This document shows, piece after piece, positions 8,277 through 17,418 of a stretch of DNA of 64,000 nt. The stretch lies in assembly GCF_016735615.1 (NCBI RefSeq), contig NZ_JAERSF010000002.1, positions 930,001 through 994,000 on the forward strand, written 5' to 3'. The stretch comes from Flavobacterium tagetis (lineage in GTDB: Bacteria; Bacteroidota; Bacteroidia; Flavobacteriales; Flavobacteriaceae). Under the pieces are notes generated by a model. That model saw nothing but the letters and a program-made list of their open reading frames with translations. It ran no database searches and was not told the DNA's origin. Position numbers and translations under genes: made by a program. Numbering within the stretch: position 1 is the stretch's first letter; each line of letters opens with the position of its first letter.

Positions 8277-9740
8277 TTATAAAGTAACTTCTTTAGGACA
8301 CGGAATGCTCAAAGCCACTGGTTTTGGATATGTTCTATTATTGTACATTCTGTATTGTGTCGAGACTGTTCCTCCAAAAAGTTTATCATTTGTCAGTTTT
8401 AATTCAAATGAAATTTCATATAAACCATTGCTAATTTCCTTGTATGTTCCTTCACCAGAAATAGCAATTTGATATGTGTTGTCTTTATCTTTTCCGATAG
8501 TTAAATCTTGCGGAATTACTAAAACAGTTCCCTCGGTTTTGCTGTTTCCATTTGCTGGGAAAAATTCTAAAGCAGAGGTAATATTGAATCCAGGCGATAC
8601 TGACGCAGAGTTATTTTCGTTAGAAAACCATCTTTTTAGACCAAAAGAATTGACTGTATTGGTTCCGCTGGCAACGTTAAATCCGATTTTGAAAGCGTCG
8701 TGATATATGTCGTCGTTCGGATTTGTTGTTCCTTTATCACTGTATAAAATGGCGTTTGGATCATCTTTTGTAACTACAACTGGAAAAGTCAGAGCGTTGA
8801 AAGTTTGCCAAGCACAAGTGGCTCCGTTGCTAAACCAATGTTCTCCATACGTTAAATAAAAGGCATTTGTAGGATCGGTAAATTTTGATGCCGGATTTGC
8901 TTGAATATCTCTTGGAGATTTTATTGGTTTTGCAATTGTTAGGTTTATCTTTCCTGTAGCGGTGTAATTAGGAATATTTATTAAAGTAATCTTCGATTCG
9001 TAACGGGCATCATCATTTTGTAAATCTTCTAAAAGCGTTAAATGATACGTCACAAAACCTCTGTTATCGCCAAAATCATCATGCGTTAAAGAATATTCAA
9101 AACCATTTTGGAATTTGAAAATATTTGCATTTTTGATTTCTTCAGGGAAAAAGCCATTTGGAAAATTCACTATAAAATCAATTGTTTCGCCTACTTCGCC
9201 TTTCACATTATATTGCGTTACAGGAAAAGTGTAGTTGGTTGCAATTGTTCCTAAATCAATTTTGAAAGTATTATTTGGATATGCTGTGTTTAAATTCCCG
9301 ATATGAATATCAGGATCAGAAACCGTTTCTAGTTTTAGATTAATGCTTTGGTTTGCAGCCCATCTTTTATCAAAAGAAACATAAATGGTATCGGTTAATT
9401 TGCTGCCTTGAAATGAAAGCTGATTTACCGGATTTACACTAAAACTATCAGCAACTCCAGATGTTTCAGCGCTGAAATTAGCCGTTATTGTTTCTTTTAA
9501 TTCACGTGTGGTTAAGGCTACAGGAACTTTTAATGTTTTTACAGACTTGTTTTCATAAGTAGATTGTGGAACTAAACTTCCGTTTACAGCAGGATACTCC
9601 AAAGGAGTATTATCGGCTTTAACCAAAAAGTTAAATCTTATGTATGGATCTATATCAGAACCTAATTTATAATCGTCTTTAGAACAAGAAATGTATAATA
9701 ATGCTGTAAATAGTAGGCTGAATATCTTAATACGAGTCAT
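8277..9740 (-). CDS. Unrecognised outer-membrane-type lipoprotein of a SusCD locus
   Basis: A 487-aa protein with a lipoprotein signal peptide (LLFTALLYISC, acylated Cys at 19). I do not recognise a named domain. It appears beta-rich, with an Ig-like N-terminal part and a C-terminal part with many Phe, Tyr and Asn. Its ATG overlaps the end of the susD-like gene by 14 nt, a sign of translational coupling. It occupies the place where Sus-type operons carry accessory surface lipoproteins (SusE/SusF-like) that bind substrate. An MbnP-type partner for the di-heme protein downstream was considered but no matching motif is visible. Role by position: surface ligand binding for the adjacent SusCD pair (inference). 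Confidence 0.75.
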   Translation of the reverse strand: MTRIKIFSLLFTALLYISCSKDDYKLGSDIDPYIRFNFLVKADNTPLEYPAVNGSLVPQSTYENKSVKTLKVPVALTTRELKETITANFSAETSGVADSFSVNPVNQLSFQGSKLTDTIYVSFDKRWAANQSINLKLETVSDPDIHIGNLNTAYPNNTFKIDLGTIATNYTFPVTQYNVKGEVGETIDFIVNFPNGFFPEEIKNANIFKFQNGFEYSLTHDDFGDNRGFVTYHLTLLEDLQNDDARYESKITLINIPNYTATGKINLTIAKPIKSPRDIQANPASKFTDPTNAFYLTYGEHWFSNGATCAWQTFNALTFPVVVTKDDPNAILYSDKGTTNPNDDIYHDAFKIGFNVASGTNTVNSFGLKRWFSNENNSASVSPGFNITSALEFFPANGNSKTEGTVLVIPQDLTIGKDKDNTYQIAISGEGTYKEISNGLYEISFELKLTNDKLFGGTVSTQYRMYNNRTYPKPVALSIPCPKEVTL

Positions 9741-11187
9741 TTTGCTGCAAGTTTGGGTTAAGATTGGTGTTGAATGTTGGTATTGGCAGTACGTATTTTA
9801 AAGACGGATACGTCAAACTGCACACATTTGCCAGACAGCCGTCGGTTCTTGAAACGTTTTTATGGTTTCTGGCAATATCAAAGAATAAAAAGCCTTCGAA
9901 GCATAATTCTTTTCTTCTTTCTAAAAAGATATTCTCTTTTAGATTTGCTGTATTGGTTAATAATGAAGCATTTGCGCGGGCGCGAATCGTATTGATGTCT
10001 GCCATTGCCAAATCTGCTCTGTTGGTTTCTAAAGCAGCTTCGGCACGAATTAAATACATTTCGCTAAGTCTGAAAGCTACATAACCAGCATTATCCTGAT
10101 ATTTTTTTGTAAAACTGTAATCCACGTAAGTTTGTACGCCTTCTACCAATGTAAAAAGCGGTTTTACCAAGAAAAGCTGCTTTCTTAAATCGGTGCTTTC
10201 ATATAAATTAATCAAATCATTTGAAGCCGTATATTTTTCAAAACTTAAATCTGTATTATAGCCAAAAACTTTTGACATTGATCCTGAAACATTGTTTTCG
10301 CTATCTTTAGGAATAGCAAATTCAAGCAAGATTTCTGAAATAGGAAGGTCTGGTTTTTCCCATTCTGCAATTAAAGTTTCTTTGCTGGCTAATACTGCTC
10401 CAGAATTGGTAATAACATCATTTGCAGTTTCGTAAGCATTTGCCCAATCTCCTTTTTGAAGATAAACTCTCGCCAATAAAGCTTTTGTGTTTTTTTGATT
10501 AAAGAAAGAATACGCAGCGCCAGTAAGCAAAGAACTGTCCGAATAATTGGCTATAGAGGTTTGTAAATCATTAATAATTAAAGCATACGTTTCTGCTGCA
10601 GTTTTTCTCGCTGGGTATTGTATGCCACCTTTTATAGATGATGTGCTGTAAACGATTCCTAAATGCGATGCATCGGCAGTATATTTATAATCCTGACTGT
10701 AAACCAACGATACAAGAAAATGCGTATAAGCTCTTATGGCTAATGCTTCTGCTTTTATCTGATTTTTCTCTGCATCAGTAGCGTCGTTTAGGGAAGGAGT
10801 ATATTCTAAAATTAGATTTGCCTGATTTATGATATCGTAGCTCTCGTCGTAAAACATTTTGAAATTGCTTGTTAGCGCCTGATCATCGAAAGAATAAACC
10901 TGTTCAACATTTGATGGCGTCGAAACTTGTCCTCTAAGACTTCCTGTTGCGGTTGGTGTAAATTTTATATTTCCGCCCTGTAAATCAGCATAAACTGCGT
11001 AACGTTCTGGTCGAACATTGGCTTCTAACGAAGAATAAAGCCCTCTAAGTGCTTGTAAAACGCCTGTTTTATTCTGCAAAAGTTCGTCAATAGAAGTTTG
11101 TGTTCCAGGTTCTTGTTCTAAAAAGTCACTGCAGCTTTGCAATGAAAGTAGCAGAAAAAATATGGATAGGTATTTTGAATATTTCAT
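9727..11187 (-). CDS. RagB/SusD-family outer-membrane nutrient-binding lipoprotein
   Basis: About 486 aa from ATG 11187. This start is 4 bp after the SusC stop and gives a clean lipoprotein leader (YLSIFFLLLSLQSC). An alternative ATG at 11205 would overlap susC. SusD features are the opening CSDFLEQEPGTQTSIDELLQN, alpha-helical TPR-like segments (ALAIRAYTHFLVSLVYS), and the closing FRLSEMYLIRAEAAL and ENIFLERRKELCFEGFLFFDIAR blocks. SusD sits on the cell surface as a lid over its SusC partner and delivers ligand to the barrel. The ligand is unknown because no degradative enzyme is encoded alongside. Confidence 0.93.
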   Translation of the reverse strand: MKYSKYLSIFFLLLSLQSCSDFLEQEPGTQTSIDELLQNKTGVLQALRGLYSSLEANVRPERYAVYADLQGGNIKFTPTATGSLRGQVSTPSNVEQVYSFDDQALTSNFKMFYDESYDIINQANLILEYTPSLNDATDAEKNQIKAEALAIRAYTHFLVSLVYSQDYKYTADASHLGIVYSTSSIKGGIQYPARKTAAETYALIINDLQTSIANYSDSSLLTGAAYSFFNQKNTKALLARVYLQKGDWANAYETANDVITNSGAVLASKETLIAEWEKPDLPISEILLEFAIPKDSENNVSGSMSKVFGYNTDLSFEKYTASNDLINLYESTDLRKQLFLVKPLFTLVEGVQTYVDYSFTKKYQDNAGYVAFRLSEMYLIRAEAALETNRADLAMADINTIRARANASLLTNTANLKENIFLERRKELCFEGFLFFDIARNHKNVSRTDGCLANVCSLTYPSLKYVLPIPTFNTNLNPNLQQNDSY

Positions 11188-11191
11188 TTTC

Positions 11192-14100
11192 TTAAAATTT
11201 AGCATTAACTCCCAGCGAAATTGTTCTTGCCTGAGGATAGATATAACTATACTCTCGTACGCCGTTCATTCCTTTCGGACTTTTTTCTTTGTACCAATAC
11301 GCCACGTTTGTAGCATCGGCAAATACAGAAAACGTATCTAGAAAAGTATTTTTTAATGGCACATTATAGCTCAAATTAATATTGCTGATTCTGATGTAAG
11401 TCGCATCATAAACATATTTGCTTAAGTTGGTTATAATTGGAGAAAGTGTTACGGCAGATTGTGTAACATTGTCACCCGGATTTCTCCAATAATCATAAGC
11501 ATTTACAGAAAGATTTCTATTTATTGTTACGTTATATTGATCAATAAGCTCACTTGAAGCTAAAAAGTCACCGCCAATTTGATAATCACCTCTAATCGAT
11601 AAAGTCAGATTGTTGTAGAAAGTGAAATTATTGTAGAAACCTCCGTAAGCATCTGCTTGTTTGTCTCCAATAGGTTCCCAGTCGGCAATTGTGTATAATT
11701 CGCCATAAGTTTTAGCATCGTAAACCTGCCCATTTTTTTGAATAAGATCTCTTCCTGTAGCTGGATCTACGCCAACCCATTTAACTCCCCATAATGTAGT
11801 AGTGCTATAACCTATTTTTTGAGCCAACGCGAGATTTGCTACAGAATAGTCGCTTCCTAAACCTTTTAAATCGGTTACTTTACTGTCAACGGTTGAAATA
11901 TTGAATGCTGTTGTCCATTTAAAAGCGTTGCTTTTTATCCATTTAATTCTGGTAGTAAGTTCAAAACCTTTGTTGTACATGCTTGCAGCGTTTAATTGTA
12001 CAGAACTATAACCCGTTTCAGTAGGAATATCTCTAGCCGTAATCAAATTACTTTTATTGTCATAATAATATTCTAAAGTCAGTTCGACTCTTTTGAAAAC
12101 GTTGAAATCAAATCCAGCATTGAATTTTGTGTTTTTTTCCCAGCTTAATCTTCCGTTCGGAGCTGCTCCAGGCGTTGCTTCTATACCGCCATTGTATCCG
12201 TTTTGACCAATATTATATAATCCTTTAGATCTATAAGAACCAATTTTAGAATTCCCTGTTGTACCATAACTTGCTTTTAATTTCAAGAAATCGATCCAAG
12301 AATTAGAATTCAGAAAATTTTCATTGCTAATAATCCATCCAGCGCCTAAACCGCCATTATGAGCCACATCGGTATCATCTCCAAAAACAGAACTCTGATC
12401 GCGACGGTAATTGGCTAACAAGAAATAACGCTTTTTATAATTATAATTAAGTTGCGAAAACAAAGAAACCCTAGAGTTATAGCTTATTTCATTTCTGTAA
12501 CTCTGTCCATCTGTAGATTCATCTTTAGGTGTGTCTGGATTGTCATCTCTTATTGCTTCAGACACTTTGTGAATATATTCTGGGTTTAAAAAACCAACTC
12601 CAGATTTGTAGTTAAAATCGGTTTTATCTTCAGCAAGTTCAAAACCAACTATACCATCAATTTCATGAGTTTCGTTCCATTGTTTATTGAATAAAGCTTG
12701 TCCTTGCCAGTTCCATTTCGTAGAATTTCTCTGATTGATAACACGGCGTCCCCAAGCTGGGCGTGAAATTCCATCCAAAATAAAAGTTCCGTTAGACTGT
12801 CCGCTTTCATTTGCTGCAGAAAAGTAGCGATCTTGTTCTTTATCGGTATAATCCATACCGAAAAGAGTAGAAAATCTGATGTTTTTGTTGAGTTTATAAG
12901 ACAAATTCAAACTTCCTAAAAGGCCAAAAGTCTGCGCTTCATTTTTATTTTGCTCAATCGCCGCCAGAGGATTTCCTCTCGTTGTACCGCTTACGCCTAA
13001 ATCGGCATAAGAACCATCAGCATTATAAACGGCAAGGGTTGGAAGGTAGGCAAAACTATAAAAGATGTTTGGCGCATCTTTTTGCACAAAACTTGGATTC
13101 AGCATCAAATTGATATCCCATTTGCCAGAATTGTAGCCTAAATTGATTCCTGCATTTAATTGTTTGGTTTCATTTCCAACCTGTGGTTCGTCAATTTTTG
13201 TATAGCTTACGTTTGTACGATAAGAAAATTTAGAAGTTGAACCCGAAACATTAAAATTATACTTATTATATATTCCTGCTCGATTTAATATATTGAACCA
13301 ATTTGTGTTAATGCCGTTGTATGAAACAGGAACATATCCAGGCGTAGTGTTTTTCATGAACTCATTTCGCAGTTCTGTGTATTGTTCTCCGTTTAAATAT
13401 TTAATTTGATTAATAGCAGAAGAAACCCCAAGCTGATTTGAAAAACCAAATTGTGTTTTTCCTTTTTTCCCTTTTTTGGTTGTAATCAAAATTACCCCAT
13501 TCGCTCCATCAGCACCGTAAATACCAACTGCTGCAGCGTCTTTTAAAACAGAAATAGTTTCAATATTCTCTGGCGCAATTTTCATTAACGGATTTGCCAA
13601 ATTTTCAGCGTAATCACCGCTTCCGTTAAAATTGGTGCTGTCAATAGCATATTCTTCGCTCATTACAACACCGTCAACAATAAAAAGAGGCTGAGACGAA
13701 GTTCCTGAAATTGCACCGCTTAAAGAAGATAAAGTTCCCTGTCCGCGAATATTGATTTTAACTGGCCCGCCAACGCCAGAAGTATTTTCAACCATAACAC
13801 CAGCAATCTGACCTGTAATCATTTTGTCAAAACTTTCAGAAGCCTGTTCAACCGCAATATCTTTTGCCTGTAAAGTTGAGATACTTCCAACAATTTCTTC
13901 TTTTAATTTAGTTGTGCCGTAAGACGAAGTAATCACAACAGGATTCAGCTCATCGGTAGTTTCCTGAAGATAAAAAACAAATGTCTTTTTATCATCTGCT
14001 TTCTGAGATTGTGTTTCCATTCCTAGAAATCCTGCTTCAAGAACCAGATTCGGAATACTATTTCCTTTTAACTGATAAACAAATTTTCCGTTAAAATCAG

Positions 14101-14548
14101 TTATAGCGCCCATTCCAGTTCCTTTTATGCGTATTGAAGCACCAGGAAGAGGCTGTCTGTCTTTTGCGCTATAAACCGTTCCGCTAATCATTCTTTGTGA
14201 TTCCTGAGCGGGATCATTTTGAGAATCAGGAGCGGAGTTCGTTAACAGAACCTGTTTTTTCTGAATGTAAAATGCAATGTTTTTATCCTTTAATAATTGT
14301 GTTAAAGCTGTTTCTAAAGTGGCATTATTGATATCTAAATCGGCTAATTGATCGGCATCGATTTTTCTTGCATTATAAATGATTCTAAAATCGGTTTGCT
14401 CTTCAATAGATTTGATAATTAGGCTTATAGGTTTGCTTTTTACGTGTAATGTTATGAGTTTATTCTGAGAAAATCCTTTAAATCCAGATATGAGAATGGC
14501 TAAGAAAAACAGAATTTTTCTTAAAACGGGCTGTATCGTAAATGTCAT
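11192..14548 (-). CDS. SusC/RagA TonB-linked outer-membrane transporter with N-terminal STN signalling domain
   Basis: About 1118 aa from ATG 14548, ten bases after the FecR stop. An upstream ATG at 14620 would overlap fecR and bury the signal peptide. After the leader (ILFFLAILISGFKGFSQ) comes a secretin/TonB short N-terminal (STN) domain (KLITLHVKSKPISLIIKSIE), then a carboxypeptidase-regulatory-like domain (ISGTVYSAKDRQPLPGASI), the plug (VVITSSYGT; GQGTLSS; ISVLKDAAAVGIYGADGANG) and a beta-barrel ending in an aromatic strand. The STN domain is the module that contacts a FecR-type anti-sigma factor. It therefore marks this transporter as a signal-transducing one, consistent with the adjacent fecR and sigma genes. 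Confidence 0.95.
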   Translation of the reverse strand: MTFTIQPVLRKILFFLAILISGFKGFSQNKLITLHVKSKPISLIIKSIEEQTDFRIIYNARKIDADQLADLDINNATLETALTQLLKDKNIAFYIQKKQVLLTNSAPDSQNDPAQESQRMISGTVYSAKDRQPLPGASIRIKGTGMGAITDFNGKFVYQLKGNSIPNLVLEAGFLGMETQSQKADDKKTFVFYLQETTDELNPVVITSSYGTTKLKEEIVGSISTLQAKDIAVEQASESFDKMITGQIAGVMVENTSGVGGPVKINIRGQGTLSSLSGAISGTSSQPLFIVDGVVMSEEYAIDSTNFNGSGDYAENLANPLMKIAPENIETISVLKDAAAVGIYGADGANGVILITTKKGKKGKTQFGFSNQLGVSSAINQIKYLNGEQYTELRNEFMKNTTPGYVPVSYNGINTNWFNILNRAGIYNKYNFNVSGSTSKFSYRTNVSYTKIDEPQVGNETKQLNAGINLGYNSGKWDINLMLNPSFVQKDAPNIFYSFAYLPTLAVYNADGSYADLGVSGTTRGNPLAAIEQNKNEAQTFGLLGSLNLSYKLNKNIRFSTLFGMDYTDKEQDRYFSAANESGQSNGTFILDGISRPAWGRRVINQRNSTKWNWQGQALFNKQWNETHEIDGIVGFELAEDKTDFNYKSGVGFLNPEYIHKVSEAIRDDNPDTPKDESTDGQSYRNEISYNSRVSLFSQLNYNYKKRYFLLANYRRDQSSVFGDDTDVAHNGGLGAGWIISNENFLNSNSWIDFLKLKASYGTTGNSKIGSYRSKGLYNIGQNGYNGGIEATPGAAPNGRLSWEKNTKFNAGFDFNVFKRVELTLEYYYDNKSNLITARDIPTETGYSSVQLNAASMYNKGFELTTRIKWIKSNAFKWTTAFNISTVDSKVTDLKGLGSDYSVANLALAQKIGYSTTTLWGVKWVGVDPATGRDLIQKNGQVYDAKTYGELYTIADWEPIGDKQADAYGGFYNNFTFYNNLTLSIRGDYQIGGDFLASSELIDQYNVTINRNLSVNAYDYWRNPGDNVTQSAVTLSPIITNLSKYVYDATYIRISNINLSYNVPLKNTFLDTFSVFADATNVAYWYKEKSPKGMNGVREYSYIYPQARTISLGVNAKF

Positions 14549-14558
14549 GTTTATTTTT

Positions 14559-15662
14559 TTATCGCGGATTGGTAATTGTAATGGTTTTTTGTTGAATAGA
14601 ATAATTAAAAGGCGTGTCACGTTTTAGCAGGTCTAAAATGTTTTCGACACTAGATTCGCTAATTTTAATTGTACCCGTAAAATTCTGTCTGGCCAAATCA
14701 GAATTTTCGTTGATAATTTCAACATCATAAGTACGCTGAATAATTTTAGCGATTGTAGAAAATGGGGTGTCTTTAAAAGCAAGTTCACCTTTTGTCCAGG
14801 CAGCATAAAAGGCTGGATCAACTTCTTTTAAGACCAATTTTTTTGAATTATTCTGCCATGTCGCCATTTGGTTTGGCTCGAGCAAAATAGCGTTAGAAGG
14901 ATTAGCAGCTTCAGACATTTGAATACTGCCTTCAATTAATGTACTATTAACCGTAGGGTTTTCAGGATACGCGCTCACATTAAAAGTAGTCCCGAGAACC
15001 TCAATATCTGCCTGATTTGCATGAACAATAAACGGATGCTCTTTGTCTTTGGCAACTTCAAAAAATGCTTCACCGGTTAAGTAAACATTTCTGTTTCCGT
15101 TAAGTCCAAATTGCTCCGGATAGCGTAAAGTGGTTCCCGAATTTAAACTCACAACAGTACCATCTGAGAGTTTAAGCTTGAAGCGTTTTCCGTACGGAAC
15201 AGAAAGAGAATTATAGATCACTTTATGATCCTGAACTTTGCCAAAGTAAATAATTTGAGTCGGAAATTTTTTGGCAATCAAATCACCTTTGTCATTCAAC
15301 AATGCAGTTTCTTTTTTTCCAGATATATATTCCAGACGGCCGTCGCCCAATTCTAGAACAATTTCTTTTGAAGTTTCAGCTTTGTTGCTAAATAAGTAAA
15401 CAGTTGTTCCTAAACCCAGAAATACTAAAAACACTGCAGCATATTGTAAATACTGTCTGATTTTGTTTTTTGGTTTCATCTGGATTACCGGAACAGTCTC
15501 AATAGATAAATCTGAACAAAGAGTGGTTAGTGCCCAAATCTTCTTCGCCTTTATAAATTGATTCTTGTTTTCTTCTGATACTTCGATCCAATCAAAAAGT
15601 GCCTGAACTTCTTGTTCTGAAGCTTCGTTAGAAAGGTATTTGTTTATTATTTCCGATGTCAT
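14559..15662 (-). CDS. FecR-family anti-sigma factor / signal transducer
   Basis: A 367-aa inner-membrane protein. The N-terminal cytoplasmic segment (NKYLSNEASEQEVQALFDWIE) would bind the sigma factor. One membrane helix lies at about 73-92 (YAAVFLVFLGLGTTVYLF). The periplasmic part contains the FecR domain (SVPYGKRFKLKLSDGTVVSLNSG; NVYLTGEAFFEVAKD) and a C-terminal DUF4974-type module (FKDTPFSTIAKIIQRTYDVEI) that resembles and may contact the STN domain of the transporter. It is encoded 67 bp after the sigma gene and 10 bp before susC. In this family the protein relays ligand occupancy of the outer-membrane transporter to the ECF sigma factor. Confidence 0.94.
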   Translation of the reverse strand: MTSEIINKYLSNEASEQEVQALFDWIEVSEENKNQFIKAKKIWALTTLCSDLSIETVPVIQMKPKNKIRQYLQYAAVFLVFLGLGTTVYLFSNKAETSKEIVLELGDGRLEYISGKKETALLNDKGDLIAKKFPTQIIYFGKVQDHKVIYNSLSVPYGKRFKLKLSDGTVVSLNSGTTLRYPEQFGLNGNRNVYLTGEAFFEVAKDKEHPFIVHANQADIEVLGTTFNVSAYPENPTVNSTLIEGSIQMSEAANPSNAILLEPNQMATWQNNSKKLVLKEVDPAFYAAWTKGELAFKDTPFSTIAKIIQRTYDVEIINENSDLARQNFTGTIKISESSVENILDLLKRDTPFNYSIQQKTITITNPR

Positions 15663-15729
15663 ATTTGCGTTTTAAAACTTCTCGCCATTATAAGTACACC
15701 TCAGAATTAAAATACCCTACCTTTTATTC

Positions 15730-16329
15730 TTAATTATTATAAATAAGGATAAAAATTAAGAACAAATAATCAGATAATCGGGTTTTTAAAATCTTCAAAG
15801 CCTTTGTCATATGGGCTTCAACAGCTTTTAAAGAAACTCCCATTTCCTCTGCGATTTCTGCATTTTTTTTATTTTCGAAACGTTTTTTTATAAAAACTTC
15901 TCGGGTTTTTGGTGGCAGATCGCTGATGGATTCCTGAATAATTCGTTCTAATTCGGTTAATTCTAAAGGGTCAAACTGAATCGAATTTAAAACTTCAATA
16001 TTCAGTTCTCTTTCTTTATGGTTTAAGAGGTCATTTTTGAATTTGTCCTTCACTTTATTGTGGCGAATCAAATTCAAACATTTTGATTTAGCATACGTAA
16101 ACAGAAAGGCTTGGATTCCGTTAATAGATTCCACATTTTCTCTATTTTGCCAGAGATGTAGTAAGGCTTCTTGAGCAAGGTTTTCAGCCTCATCCTGATC
16201 GTAAATGAACTGAACGCTGAAAGATTGGATTCTTCTAAAATATTTATCGTAAAAAAACTTGAATGCAGTTTCATCGCCTTCTTTAAAAGAATGGAAAAGA
16301 TCTAATTCGAAACTGGCATATTTATTCAT
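15730..16329 (-). CDS. ECF sigma-70 factor of the Bacteroidota SusCD-regulating group
   Basis: A 199-aa RNA polymerase sigma factor. Region 2 contains DETAFKFFYDKYFRRIQSF and DQDEAENLAQEALLHLWQNR. Region 4 contains LPPKTREVFIKKRFENKKNAEIAEEMGVSLKAVEAHMTKAL, a typical helix-turn-helix for -35 recognition. Length and order fit Bacteroidota sigma-70 factors paired with FecR. It is the first gene of a minus-strand series continuing through fecR, susC, susD and the lipoprotein. A TATATTTG -10-type box lies 73 nt upstream. It most likely drives transcription of its own uptake locus when the ligand signal releases it from FecR. Confidence 0.93.
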   Translation of the reverse strand: MNKYASFELDLFHSFKEGDETAFKFFYDKYFRRIQSFSVQFIYDQDEAENLAQEALLHLWQNRENVESINGIQAFLFTYAKSKCLNLIRHNKVKDKFKNDLLNHKERELNIEVLNSIQFDPLELTELERIIQESISDLPPKTREVFIKKRFENKKNAEIAEEMGVSLKAVEAHMTKALKILKTRLSDYLFLIFILIYNN

Positions 16330-16402
16330 TAAACGAAATTTACTTTGAAAAAAGCAATATTAAGTAAATTTTAAAAACAACTCAATTTTGCTCAGAAAAC
16401 GG

Positions 16403-16410
16403 CAAATATA
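16403..16410 (-). promoter_or_regulatory. -10-type TATATTTG box of the ECF sigma gene
   Basis: On the minus strand, TATATTTG 73 bases before the ATG of the sigma gene. The -33 element is not evident. Confidence 0.35.
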
Positions 16411-16489
16411 AAAGTTTATTTATATTAATTCTAAATAAAATAAAATTATTAAATGTTTGAACAAATTTTATTCAGAATAAGTGTAATTC

Positions 16490-16616
16490 TTAACCGCAAA
16501 GCACGCAAAATTTTAAATATTTGGATTTTATAAAAACGCAAAGTCCGCAAGGCTTTGTCTAAAAAACTTTGCGAACTTTGTGTAAACCTTAGCGTCTTTG
16601 CGTTTAAATAAGCGGT
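16490..16616. repeat. Degraded CGCAAAG-type inverted repeat
   Basis: In the 300-base gap between the DUF1810 gene and the sigma gene. Words TAACCGCAAAGCACGCAAAA (16491-16510) and AACGCAAAGTCCGCAAGG in the left part face CTTTGCGAACTTTG and GCGTCTTTGCGTTT in the right part. The arms match only partly, as in a decayed copy of the elements at 39320-39494. The rest of the gap (16330-16490) is AT-rich and holds the sigma-gene promoter box. Confidence 0.6.
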
Positions 16617-16629
16617 TTTAAAAAAAACA

Positions 16630-17061
16630 TTAAAGATTGCTATACAATAATTGAAGTGTATGAAAATCGGATGAACCGTCAAAATGTTTATGAAGCACTT
16701 CCTGAAAAATAGGCTCTGTATTTTGAACGCTGGCAAACAAGGTCATGCAAGATTGAAGATTTTCTAGATCAATGCTTTCAAAAATATCAGAAACATTTTC
16801 TTCCTTTTTGATGAGTTCGGAAGTGATTTCGACAAGATGTTTTCCTAAAATTGGGTGTTCCAGAAAAGCAATTGCTTCATCGGCATTTTTGATTTCGTAA
16901 AATTTAGATGTATCGTTTGAACCCATTCCTTTTATCTGCGGAAATATAAACCACATCCAAGGAGATTCTTTTTTACCTTTCTTAATTTCGTTTAGAGCTG
17001 TCAAATACAATTTATTCTGAGCATCTAAAAAACGGAGCAGTCCATTATTGTTGTAGGCCAT
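16630..17061 (-). CDS. DUF1810 family protein
   Basis: A 143-aa soluble protein. It matches the small DUF1810 family by its pattern: RFLDAQNKLYLTALNEIKKGKKESPWMWFIFPQIKGMG near the N-terminus, an SKFYEIKNADEAIAFLEHPILG block, and an LQSCMTLFASV segment. The function of the family is not established in my knowledge. It is a single gene with inverted-repeat DNA downstream, between it and the sigma-factor gene. No signal peptide or membrane segment is visible. Confidence 0.85.
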   Translation of the reverse strand: MAYNNNGLLRFLDAQNKLYLTALNEIKKGKKESPWMWFIFPQIKGMGSNDTSKFYEIKNADEAIAFLEHPILGKHLVEITSELIKKEENVSDIFESIDLENLQSCMTLFASVQNTEPIFQEVLHKHFDGSSDFHTLQLLYSNL

Positions 17062-17352
17062 TACTTACTGATATTTATTTGGGGTATCAGGCCATAAATC
17101 TAGTCAAAATATGTTTACTTGTACATTCCTCAATTCATTTTTTAATGCCATTTTTTAACATTTTAAATTGAATAATTTAGAAATGCGATTATAGGTAGAA
17201 TTTGATAACCTGATTTTGTATTAACAGATAAAATCGTACTAATAAATAATTTTTATGTTATAAAATGAAGTTTTAGTTGGTGATTCTGTTATGATTTTTC
17301 TATTTTTATGAACAGGCGGTTTCTAAAACGGTCTGAATTCTTTAAAATTAGG

Positions 17353-17381
17353 ATTGATATTGAACATCTTACAATATCAAT
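17353..17381. promoter_or_regulatory. 10-bp perfect inverted repeat upstream of the DapB-like gene
   Basis: In the 357-base gap 17062-17418. Arms ATTGATATTG (17353-17362) and CAATATCAAT (17372-17381) with a 9-base spacer, about 38 bases before the ATG. It could be an operator or a leader hairpin. A second short hairpin GGGC-AAGCTT-GCCC-like follows at about 17393-17406. I see nothing else in the gap. Confidence 0.55.
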
Positions 17382-17418
17382 ATTTTCAACCGGGCAAGCT
17401 TCGCCCATAAACAAATAA

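Noticed and set aside
8079..8703. Plus-strand frames over the peroxidase start and the lipoprotein 3' end
   Set aside because: They are mirror frames of real minus-strand genes with no protein family signature.
8277..9740. MbnP identity of the lipoprotein next to the di-heme protein
   Set aside because: No MbnP-like motif is visible and the length is larger than expected for that family; kept only as an analogy.
9764..10084. Plus-strand frames inside the susD-like gene
   Set aside because: Antisense to a gene with full-length SusD motifs; low-complexity composition.
14549..14620. Upstream ATG extending SusC
   Set aside because: It would overlap the fecR end and place the signal peptide internally; ATG 14548 fits better.
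16449..16736. A 95-codon minus-strand frame over the repeat gap and the DUF1810 3' end
   Set aside because: It translates repeat DNA and overlaps a better-supported gene in another frame.
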